Source: Prorocentrum cordatum
Lineage: Eukaryota; Sar; Dinophyceae; Prorocentrales; Prorocentraceae
Reading direction: 5' to 3'
DNA length: 64,000 bases
Assembly: GCA_963575745.1 (NCBI GenBank)
Contig: CAUYUJ010015698.1
Span: forward strand, 186,700-250,699
The position numbers and the translations under genes are program-made. The notes beneath the pieces were generated by a model. The model was not told the DNA's origin and ran no database searches. It was given only the letters and a program-made list of their open reading frames with translations. The stretch's first letter is position 1. Every line of letters starts with the position of its first letter. Of the stretch, positions 12,060 to 20,703 are shown in pieces.

Positions 12060-13300
12060 TCACCGCTGACACAAAACTCTACGGGGGACCCTGAGCTCAC
12101 CGATTGAGAGAACACCTCCGAAGACCTCTCCATCTGTAGGGCTGGGTGCTGTGCTCGGGGGGCGCTCGGTCTCCTGAGGCTGAGGTGCGGCTGTGTGAGA
12201 CTCGACTGTGAGAGAGGCGCGCAAGACAGGAGCAGGCGGGGCCGCGAACGGCGCAACTGTAGTGAAGTTGCTCTCGCCAGCCCACGGGTCGTACTCGGAG
12301 ATGTTGTCCCAATCGGCGGCGCGATGGTCACTGGAGGCCTCCGAGGCCTTGTCGGTCTCGTCGTCGGTGCCCTCCTGGCTCTCATCACCTTCCTGCCGAC
12401 GGAACTCTAAACTCTCTCCAAACCATTCTCGAATTTTCGCATGCCTCTTCTCACGAGCAGCCTGCCTAGCGAGATCCCTCTTAGTCTTATTTACACTAGA
12501 CTTGGACCCCTCGACCGCCTGCCTCGACGGTCTGGGGACTCGGGGAAGCCTCGGGGGGAGCTCGGGAAAGCGAGTGAAAAGTTGACTGCCAGTCGCCACT
12601 AACTCGATGGACAATCCGATGTGTGGTTTCCATGGGACGGCACAAACGGCAGTGACAGCCCGAATGTGCGCCCTAGCTGACGGGCAAACCACGAGGTAGT
12701 CGAGGTGAGATGGCTTCTGATCCCCCCCAGGGGTACAAGTGAAATCGGCATTGCTACACAAAATCATCCCCCCAGTGCGCTCCAGAAATCCAGTTTTGAC
12801 CAGGGCGCTGGAGCTAAAATTCCAATCTGCAGCAATGACCCAGGGCAATTGCAAACTGGCGACTAGACTGGCAAGCTTACGAAACCGTGAAACATTCTGG
12901 TCCAGAAAACCTATAGACGAAAGTCCGTAGAACACGATATAAACCAGGGAGAACCCTTTTAGGTGCAGGACCACTGGAAGAAACCCGTCAAAAGCCGAAC
13001 CGCGATCTGCTCGCAATCCGCGCGAACAGGCGAGTGATTCCTAGCATAGAAGAATTCCCCTCCTTCGCAGCTCTGCTGATTGAGCTTGGCCTTTGGCCTA
13101 GCTGGATTGACTAGAAGTTTGAGCGAGCATTGTTGGGCCTTCTTTTTCCAACCTACAACTGCTGCTGGCAAAGTGTGTGTCTCACAAAGTGACATATAAT
13201 CATACGACGAGCGCTGCAAAAGACGGATGCGCCCCCAAGCCTTATCGCCCATGCAGCTCACGTTCGCAAAAAAAGAGGAAAGATGACCGAGCAGCATCAC
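12060..13300 (-). pseudogene. LINE-b EEP endonuclease domain
   Basis: The N-terminal part (frame ending 12959) has SSFFANVSCMG and CETHT (the QETH-like catalytic Glu). A frameshift near 12960-13016 leads to the 318-aa frame with PWVIAADWNF (near 12827), SHLDYLVV (near 12701) and KPHIGLS (near 12623), the classical EEP blocks. After the domain follows a Lys/Arg- then Asp/Glu-rich linker. A single TGA at 12060-12062 separates it from the RT frame, which is otherwise continuous. Confidence 0.85.
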
Positions 13301-13466
13301 TCACAGTCGCTGTCGACGTCGAAGTGGTGGCTGCAGGCGGAGACGCAGTAGATGTCGCCACGGACGCACTGCACTCCTCAGACCCCGAAGTTGTGATACC
13401 AGTACTCGTCGTACTGGGGGCCCCTGGCGCCTGCGAAGACGCCCTCGTAGTAGTTGCGGAACCTAG

Positions 13467-14561
13467 TCATGAAGCGGCGACCCCGTCGCCACTCTGCTTG
13501 GCGGCCTGGGCGGCAGCCTCCTTCTCCTTGGCAGCGGCCTCCTGCGCTGCGAAGCGTGCCCTCGACAGACGCTCTGCCTCCTTCTTGGGTGCCTCGTCGT
13601 CGGCCTGGGTGGCCTCGGCGGCGACTGCGCCCGCGGCCGCTGGGGGCGTGGCGGCCTCGCCCGCGCCCGCGGCTGCGGCGCCGATGCCGCCGCCGTCGCC
13701 AGCACCCGCGGCGGCGCCGTCAGCCCCGCGCCGCTTCTTGGCCATGCGCTCCTGCACCGCCTTCTGCTCGCTCTTGACACGACCGACGAAAGACTTCCAC
13801 TCCGCGTCTTTCGCCTGGATGGTGGTCCGATAGGCCTCGAGCTCCTCCTTGAGAGCCCTGAGTTTGGCCTTCTCCGCCTCGTCGCAGTCCCACTGCTCGA
13901 AGGAGGCGAAGAGCTCCTCGTTGAGATTGAGCCCGAAGCACGCGGCCTCGGAGTCGGCCTCCTTGGGCGACGGGCGGAAACCAGCACCCTTGGCGAGTGC
14001 TGCTGTGGCTGCCTTCTTGGTGGCCTCGCACTTGGCCACCTGCAGAGCCGCGCTCTGCTCCTTCTGCTCGGCCGTGGTCAGCTGCTTGCGCAGGCGCATG
14101 ACCTGCTCCACAAGCTGGCCGTGCCTGTTGGTCGCCGCCTTGAGCGCCCCGTCGGCCTGCTTGACCTGGTCGACGTCCGAGGGTGCTGATGCGGCTGCCA
14201 GGCTGGCGAGCCGCTCCCTCTGCGCCTTCAGCACCGCCTTGAGCTCGGCGTCGGCCGACTGGGCCAAAGCCTGCTCCAGCAGCGCCGCGACCTCCTGCTG
14301 CTGAGTGGCCTTGCCACCTTGGCCGCCGCGGCGGCCGCCTCGCGGGGTGCCCGCCTTGTCGTCCTCGAAGTGCACGTGTCGGCCTCCTCGCTCCGCACTG
14401 GGAGACCTCGACCGACTGGATTTGTGAACGAATAACCGAACTTTGTGAGCACGACGTGGGCAGCGATTGTCATTCGACTGCAGGCGATCGTTGTACTCGC
14501 ATGTCTTGCAGTGGCTGCACCGCGACCATGCTCGAGACTGCACATTCTGTGGCTTGCTCAT
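13467..14561 (-). CDS. LINE-b ORF1, zinc finger and coiled-coil protein
   Basis: An intact frame of 364 residues from the ATG at 14559-14561 to TGA at 13467-13469. I chose this ATG because it precedes the WSRCSHCKTCEYND finger by only 11 residues, while residues further upstream come from the inserted element. Residues about 60-340 are dominated by Ala, Lys, Glu and Gln with heptad-like spacing (for example LEQALAQSADAELKAVLKAQ), a probable coiled coil, with an AFAAQEAAAKEKEAAAQAA-like tail. Likely role: RNA-binding ORF1 of a LINE. Its stop lies about 170 bp before the ORF2 frame opens. Confidence 0.75.
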   Translation of the reverse strand: MSKPQNVQSRAWSRCSHCKTCEYNDRLQSNDNRCPRRAHKVRLFVHKSSRSRSPSAERGGRHVHFEDDKAGTPRGGRRGGQGGKATQQQEVAALLEQALAQSADAELKAVLKAQRERLASLAAASAPSDVDQVKQADGALKAATNRHGQLVEQVMRLRKQLTTAEQKEQSAALQVAKCEATKKAATAALAKGAGFRPSPKEADSEAACFGLNLNEELFASFEQWDCDEAEKAKLRALKEELEAYRTTIQAKDAEWKSFVGRVKSEQKAVQERMAKKRRGADGAAAGAGDGGGIGAAAAGAGEAATPPAAAGAVAAEATQADDEAPKKEAERLSRARFAAQEAAAKEKEAAAQAAKQSGDGVAAS

Positions 14562-14622
14562 ATTGATGCAATGAATTTTCCCAGCTCTCGTTATCCTCGA
14601 CTGAATGCGGGGGGCAGACAGG

Positions 14623-14659
14623 TGAGGATAACCCAGAAGCCGCATTAAAGTGATCATTT
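14623..14659 (+). repeat. Left terminal inverted repeat of the 4.5-kb element
   Basis: It matches the right end in inverse orientation; homology stops at TGAGG, which I take as the element edge. Confidence 0.8.
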
Positions 14660-14670
14660 GTTTTTTGGCC

Positions 14671-14760
14671 CCCCCCTCTGTCACAGAGGGGGTCAAATAT
14701 GCCCCCCCCCCTCTGTCACAGAGGGGGTCTGAGATGCCCCCCCCCTCTGTCACGGAGGAC
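14671..14760 (+). repeat. Left subterminal palindrome array (3 copies)
   Basis: CTCTGTCACAGAG cores at 14676-14688, 14711-14723 and 14745-14757 (last one GGAG), each embedded in C-runs on the left and G-runs on the right, so each can form a 21-bp hairpin. Such arrays next to inverted repeats often bind a transposase; that role is inferred. Confidence 0.75.
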
Positions 14761-14969
14761 CTCGTTCTGGGTGCTCTTCTGCCACGGGAGCTCCCGATAC
14801 GATTGGAGACGATAAAATGTGATAGCGGGATGGGGGATTGGAGGGGGAGGGAGAAGAAAACGATGAAGGAGAGGAGGCAACGACAGCACCGATGAAAGCA
14901 CCGTTTCTTTTTCCTTCTCCGCTCGGGCAGCGGTCGCCGAGCACGACGGCGCGCGCGAGTCGCCGCCGC

Positions 14970-15572
14970 TCACGATGCATTGGCAAGGCCTCCGCTGCTG
15001 CGGAGGGTCGACGTTCGGCCGATGAGGCCTCCCTCCGCTGCTGCGGAGGGGCGGCTCCTGTGCGATGGTTCAGCTAAGTTTTTCCCAGGGATTGGTTTCG
15101 GGGGGGGTTCGACCCACCTCCAAGTCGTGGTCGCGACCTCCCAGTGCCCCTGGCCGCTACTCCACCCACTGTGGCTGCTCCACCAGTCACTGGGGCGTTG
15201 GTCGCTGCCGAATGCAACTTGCATGTCGCGCCAGGCGGAGTCGACCCTGCGGTCCTGCAGCGAGGAAGCCTCGCCGCTCGGCTGTTGCCACTCGCGCTCC
15301 TCGCCCTCCTTGGTGCGCCACCACTCATCCCTGCGCCACTCCTCGTCTGTTGGTTGCTGCCGTGGCGTTTGTGGCCTCCGCTGCTGCGGGGGCTCTGGCG
15401 GCTGATGCCGCGGCGCCTCCCGCGGCTGCTGCTCCTGCAACCCTTGCCCTCGCTGCTCCAGCGGCGCAGGCCCAGGAGATGGCCACTGCGGGGCCGGCTG
15501 CCACCTTGGGGGTGATAAGTAACTATTTCTATCATTATCCCCTTCCTGTCCACTCCCGCCCCTTCCCGACAC
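14970..15572 (-). CDS. Unknown Trp-rich ORF, 5' end uncertain
   Basis: A 200-residue open frame rich in Pro, Gln and then Trp/Ser (EEWRRDEWWRTKEGEE, PSDWWSSHSGWSSGQGHW). The composition resembles the N-terminus of the ORF at 17396-18594 on the same strand, so the two may be parts of one gene or paralogues. The first codon of the frame is GTG, and the 100-N gap lies about 100 bp upstream, so the true start is unknown. Its 3' part overlaps two CCGCTGCTGCGG hairpins. Confidence 0.35.
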   Translation of the reverse strand: MSGRGGSGQEGDNDRNSYLSPPRWQPAPQWPSPGPAPLEQRGQGLQEQQPREAPRHQPPEPPQQRRPQTPRQQPTDEEWRRDEWWRTKEGEEREWQQPSGEASSLQDRRVDSAWRDMQVAFGSDQRPSDWWSSHSGWSSGQGHWEVATTTWRWVEPPPKPIPGKNLAEPSHRSRPSAAAEGGLIGRTSTLRSSGGLANAS

Positions 15573-15670
15573 TCATTTCCTTATGTCATCCCTCGTCCTG
15601 CTCAGCCTCTTCCTCATTCCCTCTCCTCCCTCCTGCCATCCCCGTGCCCCACCCTCCCTCTCCCCCCCTC

Positions 15671-15770
15671 NNNNNNNNNNNNNNNNNNNNNNNNNNNNNN
15701 NNNNNNNNNNNNNNNNNNNNNNNNNNNNNNNNNNNNNNNNNNNNNNNNNNNNNNNNNNNNNNNNNNNNNN
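15671..15770. other. Scaffold gap (100 N)
   Basis: Exactly 100 N, the usual placeholder for a gap of unknown size, with CT-rich DNA on its left and an AGG triplet array on its right. Confidence 0.98.
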
Positions 15771-15890
15771 AGGAGGAGGACGAGGAGGGGGGAAGGAGGG
15801 GGAGGAAGAGGAGGAGGAGGAGGAGGAGGAGGAGGAGGAGGAGAAGCAGGAGGAGGAGGAGGAGGAGGAGGAGGAGGGGGGAAAGAGCGG
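15771..15890 (+). repeat. AGG triplet array
   Basis: AGG repeats with a few GAC and GAA interruptions, beginning at the gap edge and probably continuing into it. Confidence 0.9.
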
Positions 15891-16102
15891 GGACCCCCCC
15901 CCCCCTCTTGCACACCGGGCGCCCGCGGGTGCCCTCCAACTTCCTCTCCCGCTTCCTCGCTCTCTCCTTCCCATTTTTCCCTCCATCCCATTGCATCCCT
16001 GGCATCCCTGAGGAAATCGTCGTCGTCGTCGTCGCGGTCGTCGTCTTCGTTGGCTTTTTGGTGGGAGAAGGGGGACGACGAGCAAGAGGAGGAAAAGGAG
16101 GG

Positions 16103-16338
16103 GTCCTGGGACCTGGTCTCGGTCCCGGTCCCGGTCCCGGTCCCGGTCCCGGTTCCCGTCCCCGTCCCGGTCCCGGTCCCGGTCCCGGTCCCCCCCCGGT
16201 CCCGGTCCCGGTCCCGGTGTCGGTCCTGGTCCCGGTCCCGGGCTCTCCGTCCCTGCCCCGGTCCCGGTCCCGGCCCCGGTCCCCTCCCGGTCCCGGTCCG
16301 GGTCCCGGTGTCGGTCCTGGTCCCGGCTCCGGGCTCCC
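16103..16338 (+). repeat. GGTCCC hexanucleotide array
   Basis: GGTCCC units with variants (GGTCCT, GGCCCC, GGGCTC), in two blocks. Confidence 0.9.
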
Positions 16339-16412
16339 TCCCCTCTTCGTGGGCCTCCGAGAATAGCGGCGTAAAATGATGGATGCATTCCCCCAAAGGC
16401 GCTTGCACTTCG

Positions 16413-16560
16413 AGGAGGAGGAGGAGGAGGAGGAGGAGGAGGAGGAGGAGGAGGAGGAGGAGGAGGAGGGCGGAGGGGGAGGAGGAAGAGGAGGAGGAGG
16501 ACGAGGAGGAGGAGGAGGAAGAGGAGGAGGGGAAGTGGAGGAAGAGGAGAAGGAGGAGGG
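16413..16560 (+). repeat. GAG/GGA triplet array
   Basis: Long run of GAG and GGA triplets, the source of poly-Glu frames here. Confidence 0.9.
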
Positions 16561-16639
16561 AGGGTCTGGCCTCTCAGTCGAGGAGCTAGCTGGGCACGTC
16601 GAGCTCTCGCCACGCTGCCGCCCGCGCCGCCTCGTCAGG

Positions 16640-16760
16640 GGCTCATTTCGACTCCGGTTCGATTCGATTTCGATGGCTTCCGATTTCGACTTCGATTCGA
16701 TTCGACTCGTTTCGACTTCGGATTCGATTCGATTCGACTTCGGATTCCGATTTGGATGCC
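16640..16760 (+). repeat. GATTCGATTC-type minisatellite
   Basis: Irregular TTCGATTCGA and TTCGACTTCG units. Confidence 0.8.
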
Positions 16761-16965
16761 GATTTCTCCATGAGGCCTTACTGCTCTGCCGATTTCCGCC
16801 GATTCGACTCCTCACGACCCGTCCGTCGGTTCCCGCCGGTCCGAATCATCTTGATCGCCGATGCGGAGTGTCGATTCTGGGCTCTCCTGCCTCGTGGGCC
16901 GCGCAAGTGGGGCCCGCACCGAGTCGAGACGAGATAGATGCTGCCTGCTTCAGCGCACCTGACAC

Positions 16966-17130
16966 TCGTGGGCCCCGCGTGGGCCCCTCGTGGGCGCCCC
17001 TCGTGGGCGTGGTTGCGGCCCGTGTGCCCTCGTGGGCCCCTCGTGGGCCCCCGTGGGCCCCTCGTGGGCGTCCCTCGTGGGCCCTCGGAGGCTGTGGGCC
17101 CCTCGTGGGCCCTCGTGGGCGCCCCGCGAG
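16966..17130 (+). repeat. CTCGTGGGCCC minisatellite
   Basis: About twelve variants of CGTGGGCCCCT/CGTGGGCGCCC. Confidence 0.85.
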
Positions 17131-17395
17131 GCTGGGGGCGGGGTTGCGGACGCGGCTCCGCCACGCTGCCGCCCCCCCCCCGTGCGAACGAACAGGCGTG
17201 GAGCGACGAGGAACGAGCGGCGAGGGGCCGACGTTGAGGGCGGCGGGATGGGGGGACAGGGAGGAGAGGGGCGACTTCAGAACGAAGATCGCGCCACGGC
17301 GCCTGCACGCGCGCCCCCGATCTCGGCGGCCGACGCGCGCGCCCCTGCCGAAATGCAACGCGCCCTTCATTCGAGCCCCGCTGCTGCGGAGCCAC

Positions 17396-18594
17396 CTAAT
17401 CCACAACCAAATCGTCTGGGGAGCTGTTCGGTCCCCAAACTACTGGTTTGCCAGCCGCTGCTGCGGGCGCCGAGGGCCCGGTGCTGGACGCCGCGGCCCC
17501 GCTGATGCGGGGCCCCTGAGAAGGCGCCGGCCTCCCCTTCTCTCTGGCGGCGTCGAACTTGACCTTGCGCATTCACGCTCCACACCGAGGTCCTTGTACC
17601 AGCGATAGGTTCCTGACCCGTCGCTCCCGCCCAAACCCGCGGCTGGTGGCCTCACCGTGTCCGCGCGGGGCATGAGGGGCAGAGCTTCGACCTTCCTGTC
17701 GCCCCAGTGCGGGTGCAAGCGGACGCCTGTCCCGTCGTCGCGGTGCAACACGAAATCCCACATCGGCAGCTTCACTTTCACCCGCTGCCCCGCGAACTGT
17801 CGCGCGCGCACAATACTCTGGCGCATGTGGTCGTAGCTGTTTGGCCGGACTTCGAGGGGGCAGCCAATCAGAGCCCCGCTGCTGCGGGGCCCCCCCACGA
17901 CCTCCCTGGCATCTTCCTCCCTGAGCGTCGCCACCATCTCTTGCCACCGCCAAGGGACTTCCTCGTCGCTTCTGAAACCAAGGCTCGTTCTCGCACCGTG
18001 GTCGCAAACAGCGACCATGGTGGGCTCCACATTGTCAAACCGCTTGGCTTCTGACTCGAACGGGGCAGTTGGGTCTTCATTCAGGTGGCGCCACCATTTC
18101 AACGCTTGGTTGTGTTGCTTAAACGAAGTGTCGAGCCTCTCTTCATAACTCAAAAAATAATTAACATCAAACTTCTCAAAATCCTGGGGCCCGCGCGCCG
18201 CCGCCGCTGCGGTGGCGCGGGGCTCCTGCGCCGCAGGCGCGGCTCGGGATCCCGACCCCTCTCCTGAAACTGTGCCCCCAGGTTCTGGTGAGTTTCGGAG
18301 GGCAGCCCTCGCGAAATCATCGAATTCGGGCATGCCGAGACCAGGGGCGCGGGGGCTCACAACGCTAAGCGCGGCGAAGCGAGACGGCCGTTGAGGCGAG
18401 ACCGCCGCCGCTGCTGCGGCGGCAGGGCCATCGCGCCATTTGGCGTCCTCCGTTGGCGTGTTCCCGTCTTGTCGCCAGTCTCTCCAACCCCGCGCTGACC
18501 AATCATGGCCGCCCTCCCAGCCACGCCAGCCGCTGCTGCGGCTATCCCACCATCCTCCCGCGCCACCCCATGTGTATCCGCCTGCATCGCCCAT
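17396..18594 (-). pseudogene. Trp/Gly-rich protein of unknown function inside the 4.5-kb element (one frameshift)
   Basis: From the ATG at 18592-18594 the product starts MGDAGGYTWGG and has a Trp/Gly/Arg-rich N-terminus (WWDSRSSGWRGWEGG), a central folded-looking region (FDVNYFLSYEERLDTSFKQH, KWWRHLNEDPTAPF) and a compact C-terminal block with WDFVLHRDDGTGVRLHPHW and GLGGSDGSGTYRWYKDLGV. The frame breaks near 17572: the neighbouring frame continues RKVKFDAAREK and stops at TAG 17396-17398. One lost base explains this; an intron is less likely. Total about 400 residues. No transposase signature is visible. It could be a cargo gene, a DNA-binding accessory protein or a host gene fragment. Confidence 0.5.
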
Positions 18595-19011
18595 CGCAAG
18601 ACGATGGCGCAGGCGCGCGTTAGGCCGCGACGGGCCCGGCTGCACCGTTGCTCGCGGGCGATCCCACGGGCGCGGGATGGGTTGAGCATAGCGGCGACGG
18701 ACGACGCGATGTGATTGGACGGCGGAGAACTTGAAAGGAAGGGGGGTTGGAAACGGAAGAACGAAGTGGACGAAGAGCGGAAATCGAACCAGAGGGGGGC
18801 GAAAAAAGAGCGGAAGAGAATGAGGACATGCAGACGAAGGAGTGACGAGGTAGATGGCGGGCCAGAACGGCAACGGAGAATAATGTGGTGGAACATGCGA
18901 AAAGGACGCATGGAACAACACGACGAGGATCACAGACGCAAAGATGATGATCGCAGTGGTAGCATGACATATCCGAAATCAAGAAGCAGGATGAGGAGGA
19001 ACGGGATGACG

Positions 19012-19128
19012 AGCAACTCTGTCACAGAGAGCCTCCGAACGCACCCCCTCTGTCACAGAAGGCCTCCAAACGCACCCCCTCTGTCACAGAGGGCCTCCGA
19101 AAAACACCCCCTCTGTCACAGAGGGGGG
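19012..19128 (+). repeat. Right subterminal palindrome array (4 copies)
   Basis: The CTCTGTCACAGAG core at 19017, 19048 (final G to A), 19079 and 19111, with 31-32 bp spacing and spacer GGCCTCCRAA. The palindrome is the same as at the left end. Confidence 0.8.
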
Positions 19129-19166
19129 AAATGATCACTTTAATGCGGCTTCTGGATTATCCCTCA
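19129..19166 (-). repeat. Right terminal inverted repeat of the 4.5-kb element
   Basis: Inverse copy of 14623-14659. Confidence 0.8.
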
Positions 19167-19231
19167 AGCGCCGCAGGAAGGCACTGGGATGGACCAGAAC
19201 ACGGGCCTCCGTCGGGGCGGAGGACTTGGTG

Positions 19232-19252
19232 CTCGAGCCCAAGTGGCTTGAG
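19232..19252 (-). other. Degenerate tandem SL relict at 5' end of LINE-b
   Basis: The minus strand reads CTCAAGCCACTTGGGCTCGAG. This matches 18 of 21 positions of the junction between the two leader copies in LINE-e (51911-51931). It lies beyond the right end of the 4.5-kb element, on the same strand as LINE-b and beside a GGA tract, as expected for the LINE-b 5' end. Confidence 0.6.
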
Positions 19253-19355
19253 GGAGGAGGAGGAGGCGGAGGAGGAGGAGCAGGAGGAGGAGGAGAAGGA
19301 GGAGGAGGGGGAGGAGGGGGAGGAGGAGGAGGAGGAGGAGGAGGAGGAGGAGGAA
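19250..19355 (+). repeat. GGA triplet array upstream of LINE-b
   Basis: GGA units with GCA and GAA variants, directly upstream of the SL relict in minus-strand sense. Confidence 0.9.
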
Positions 19356-19526
19356 GAATCATGAGGCCCTCCACGAATGGGGCGAGGCGACGCGAGGCGA
19401 GCGCAGACACTCCGCTCTCCGCGCGCTCGCGCGGAGAGCGCCTCTCCCTACGGAGGACGGCGGTGCCGCCGTGGCCCCCGAGAGAGAATCCGTCCAGTTG
19501 CTTCTAATTGGGCGCGACTCAGTGGG

Positions 19527-19596
19527 GGGCGATCCTCCTCCTCCTCCTCCTCCTCCTCCTCCTCCTCCTCCTCCTCCTCCTCCTCCTCCTCCTCCA
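19527..19596 (+). repeat. CTC triplet array
   Basis: More than twenty CTC units without interruption. Confidence 0.95.
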
Positions 19597-19944
19597 GGGC
19601 CGAGGCCGGGTGGACCGCCGCAGGACCCCTCGAAGCCGCCCACCCTGCCGCGGCTGGTGGAGAAGATCGGCCTCGGCCGCGCGCCCGGGGCCGCCGCCCG
19701 ACCGCCAGACCGCCGCCGTCGGAGGGCGCGACTAATTGGGGTGGGGAGACAGGTGCTCTTCTCGGGCCCGAAAGACTCCCATGGGGGCCCGAGGTGGCCT
19801 CTGCAGGGGCCCTAGAGAGGGCTCCTTTTCTTCAGCCCTCGCTGCACCCCAATTTTGTTGCTCCGTTGATCCCCACCACTGCCCCCGATTCTGGGCACAT
19901 GTGATCTCCTCTGGGCCCCTTGGCGGAGTTCTGGATCCCAGAAT

Positions 19945-20160
19945 CGGCGGCGAGCGAGGGGGGAAGTAGAAGGAGAGGGCCTTCTCATAAGGCGGCGGGG
20001 CTTCTCAGAAGCCCTCGCGACTTCTGAAACATTTCTCTGTGTCCTGAGCCTTCCCCGAGGACAGTTCCTGAGCCGTCCCAGAGGACATTCTTCGGGGAAG
20101 GCCCAGAAAACTTCTCACATGCCCGCCTCCTCCTTCTCGCTTCCCCCCGGGCTCGCCGCC
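19945..20160. mobile_element. AAG-family inverted-repeat element, copy 1
   Basis: The left end GGGGGGAAGTAGAAGGAG is mirrored at the right by CTCCTTCTCGCTTCCCCCC; just inside lies GGCCTTCTCATAAGGCGGCG. The same arrangement occurs at 23650-23840. Confidence 0.5.
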
Positions 20161-20671
20161 GGCAGAAGGTTAAACCGTGCGGCTCCACCTCTCCAGCCAG
20201 CCAAAGAAAAAGAGGGGGGGGGGGGGCGGGGGAGGCGCACGGGGGGGGGGCGCGGGGAACGGCCTACGGGAGACCGCAGACGGCCGCAAAAAGAGAGCCG
20301 GGGCTCGGGGATGGACAGACCCCCCTTCAGTAAAACGTGGTTTAGTGAGAACGACCCGAGGCCCAGACCTGGCGGGCGCAAGCCTGGAAAACAACGGCCG
20401 CGGCGCCCTCTCGAGAACCGAACACGGACAATTCACTAATCGACGTGTCACTGTTGGGGGTTCTGTCCGCCCCCGAAAAAAAAGAGAGCCGGGGGCTCGG
20501 AAGGCCGTGCCACCAACCAAAGCATTATATAGCGGGCCCCGGAACGCGCAGCACCATGTGGCCTGACTTTGCAGAGCACGGTGGCGTCGTCTCGGCACGG
20601 GGGGGGCTCTCGTCCGATAGCGGGCCCGCCTCGTCCTTCTCTCGTCACGTTGGTTTGCCGAGTCCATTTTG

Positions 20672-20703
<32 letters not shown>

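Larger units (their letters stand above)
14989..18543. repeat. Dispersed CCGCTGCTGCGG hairpins (about nine copies)
   Basis: Short palindromes with stem CCTCCGC or CCCCGC and a TGCT centre lie at 14989-15006, 15031-15050, 15376-15393, 17376-17390, 17454-17470, 17493-17512, 17873-17892, 18405-18423 and 18526-18543. I do not see them elsewhere in the window. Some fall inside the ORFs, where one encodes a run of Ala. Confidence 0.7.
14623..19166. mobile_element. 4.5-kb terminal-inverted-repeat element inserted in LINE-b
   Basis: The ends are inverted copies of one another: 14623-14659 begins TGAGGATAACCCAGAAGCCG and the reverse complement of 19129-19166 begins TGAGGGATAATCCAGAAGCC, with one indel and one substitution in about 38 bp. 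Just inside lie three and four copies of CTCTGTCACAGAG spaced 31-35 bp. The interior has two minus-strand ORFs, a scaffold gap and many microsatellites. Flanking DNA on both sides belongs to the 5' leader of LINE-b. I see no clear target-site duplication and no recognisable transposase, so the class is open. Confidence 0.65.
8135..19252 (-). mobile_element. LINE-b, nearly full-length LINE interrupted by a 4.5-kb element
   Basis: Minus-strand order: degenerate tandem SL relict (19232-19252), 5' leader, inserted element (14623-19166), ORF1 (13467-14561), ORF2 with EEP, RT, RNase H and Cys tail (8135-13300). Without the insertion the LINE is about 6.6 kb, and the SL-to-ORF1 distance becomes about 125 bp, close to the 136 bp seen in LINE-e. 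ORF1 is intact; ORF2 has two frameshifts and at least two stops. Confidence 0.8.

Noticed and set aside
16103-16338. Gly/Pro/Val-repeat protein in the GGTCCC array
   Set aside because: Equally open on both strands and several frames; a hexanucleotide repeat artefact.
14671-19128. Regularly spaced palindromes resembling a CRISPR array
   Set aside because: Two short groups in inverse position next to inverted repeats, spacers almost identical, and a eukaryotic genome with no cas genes.
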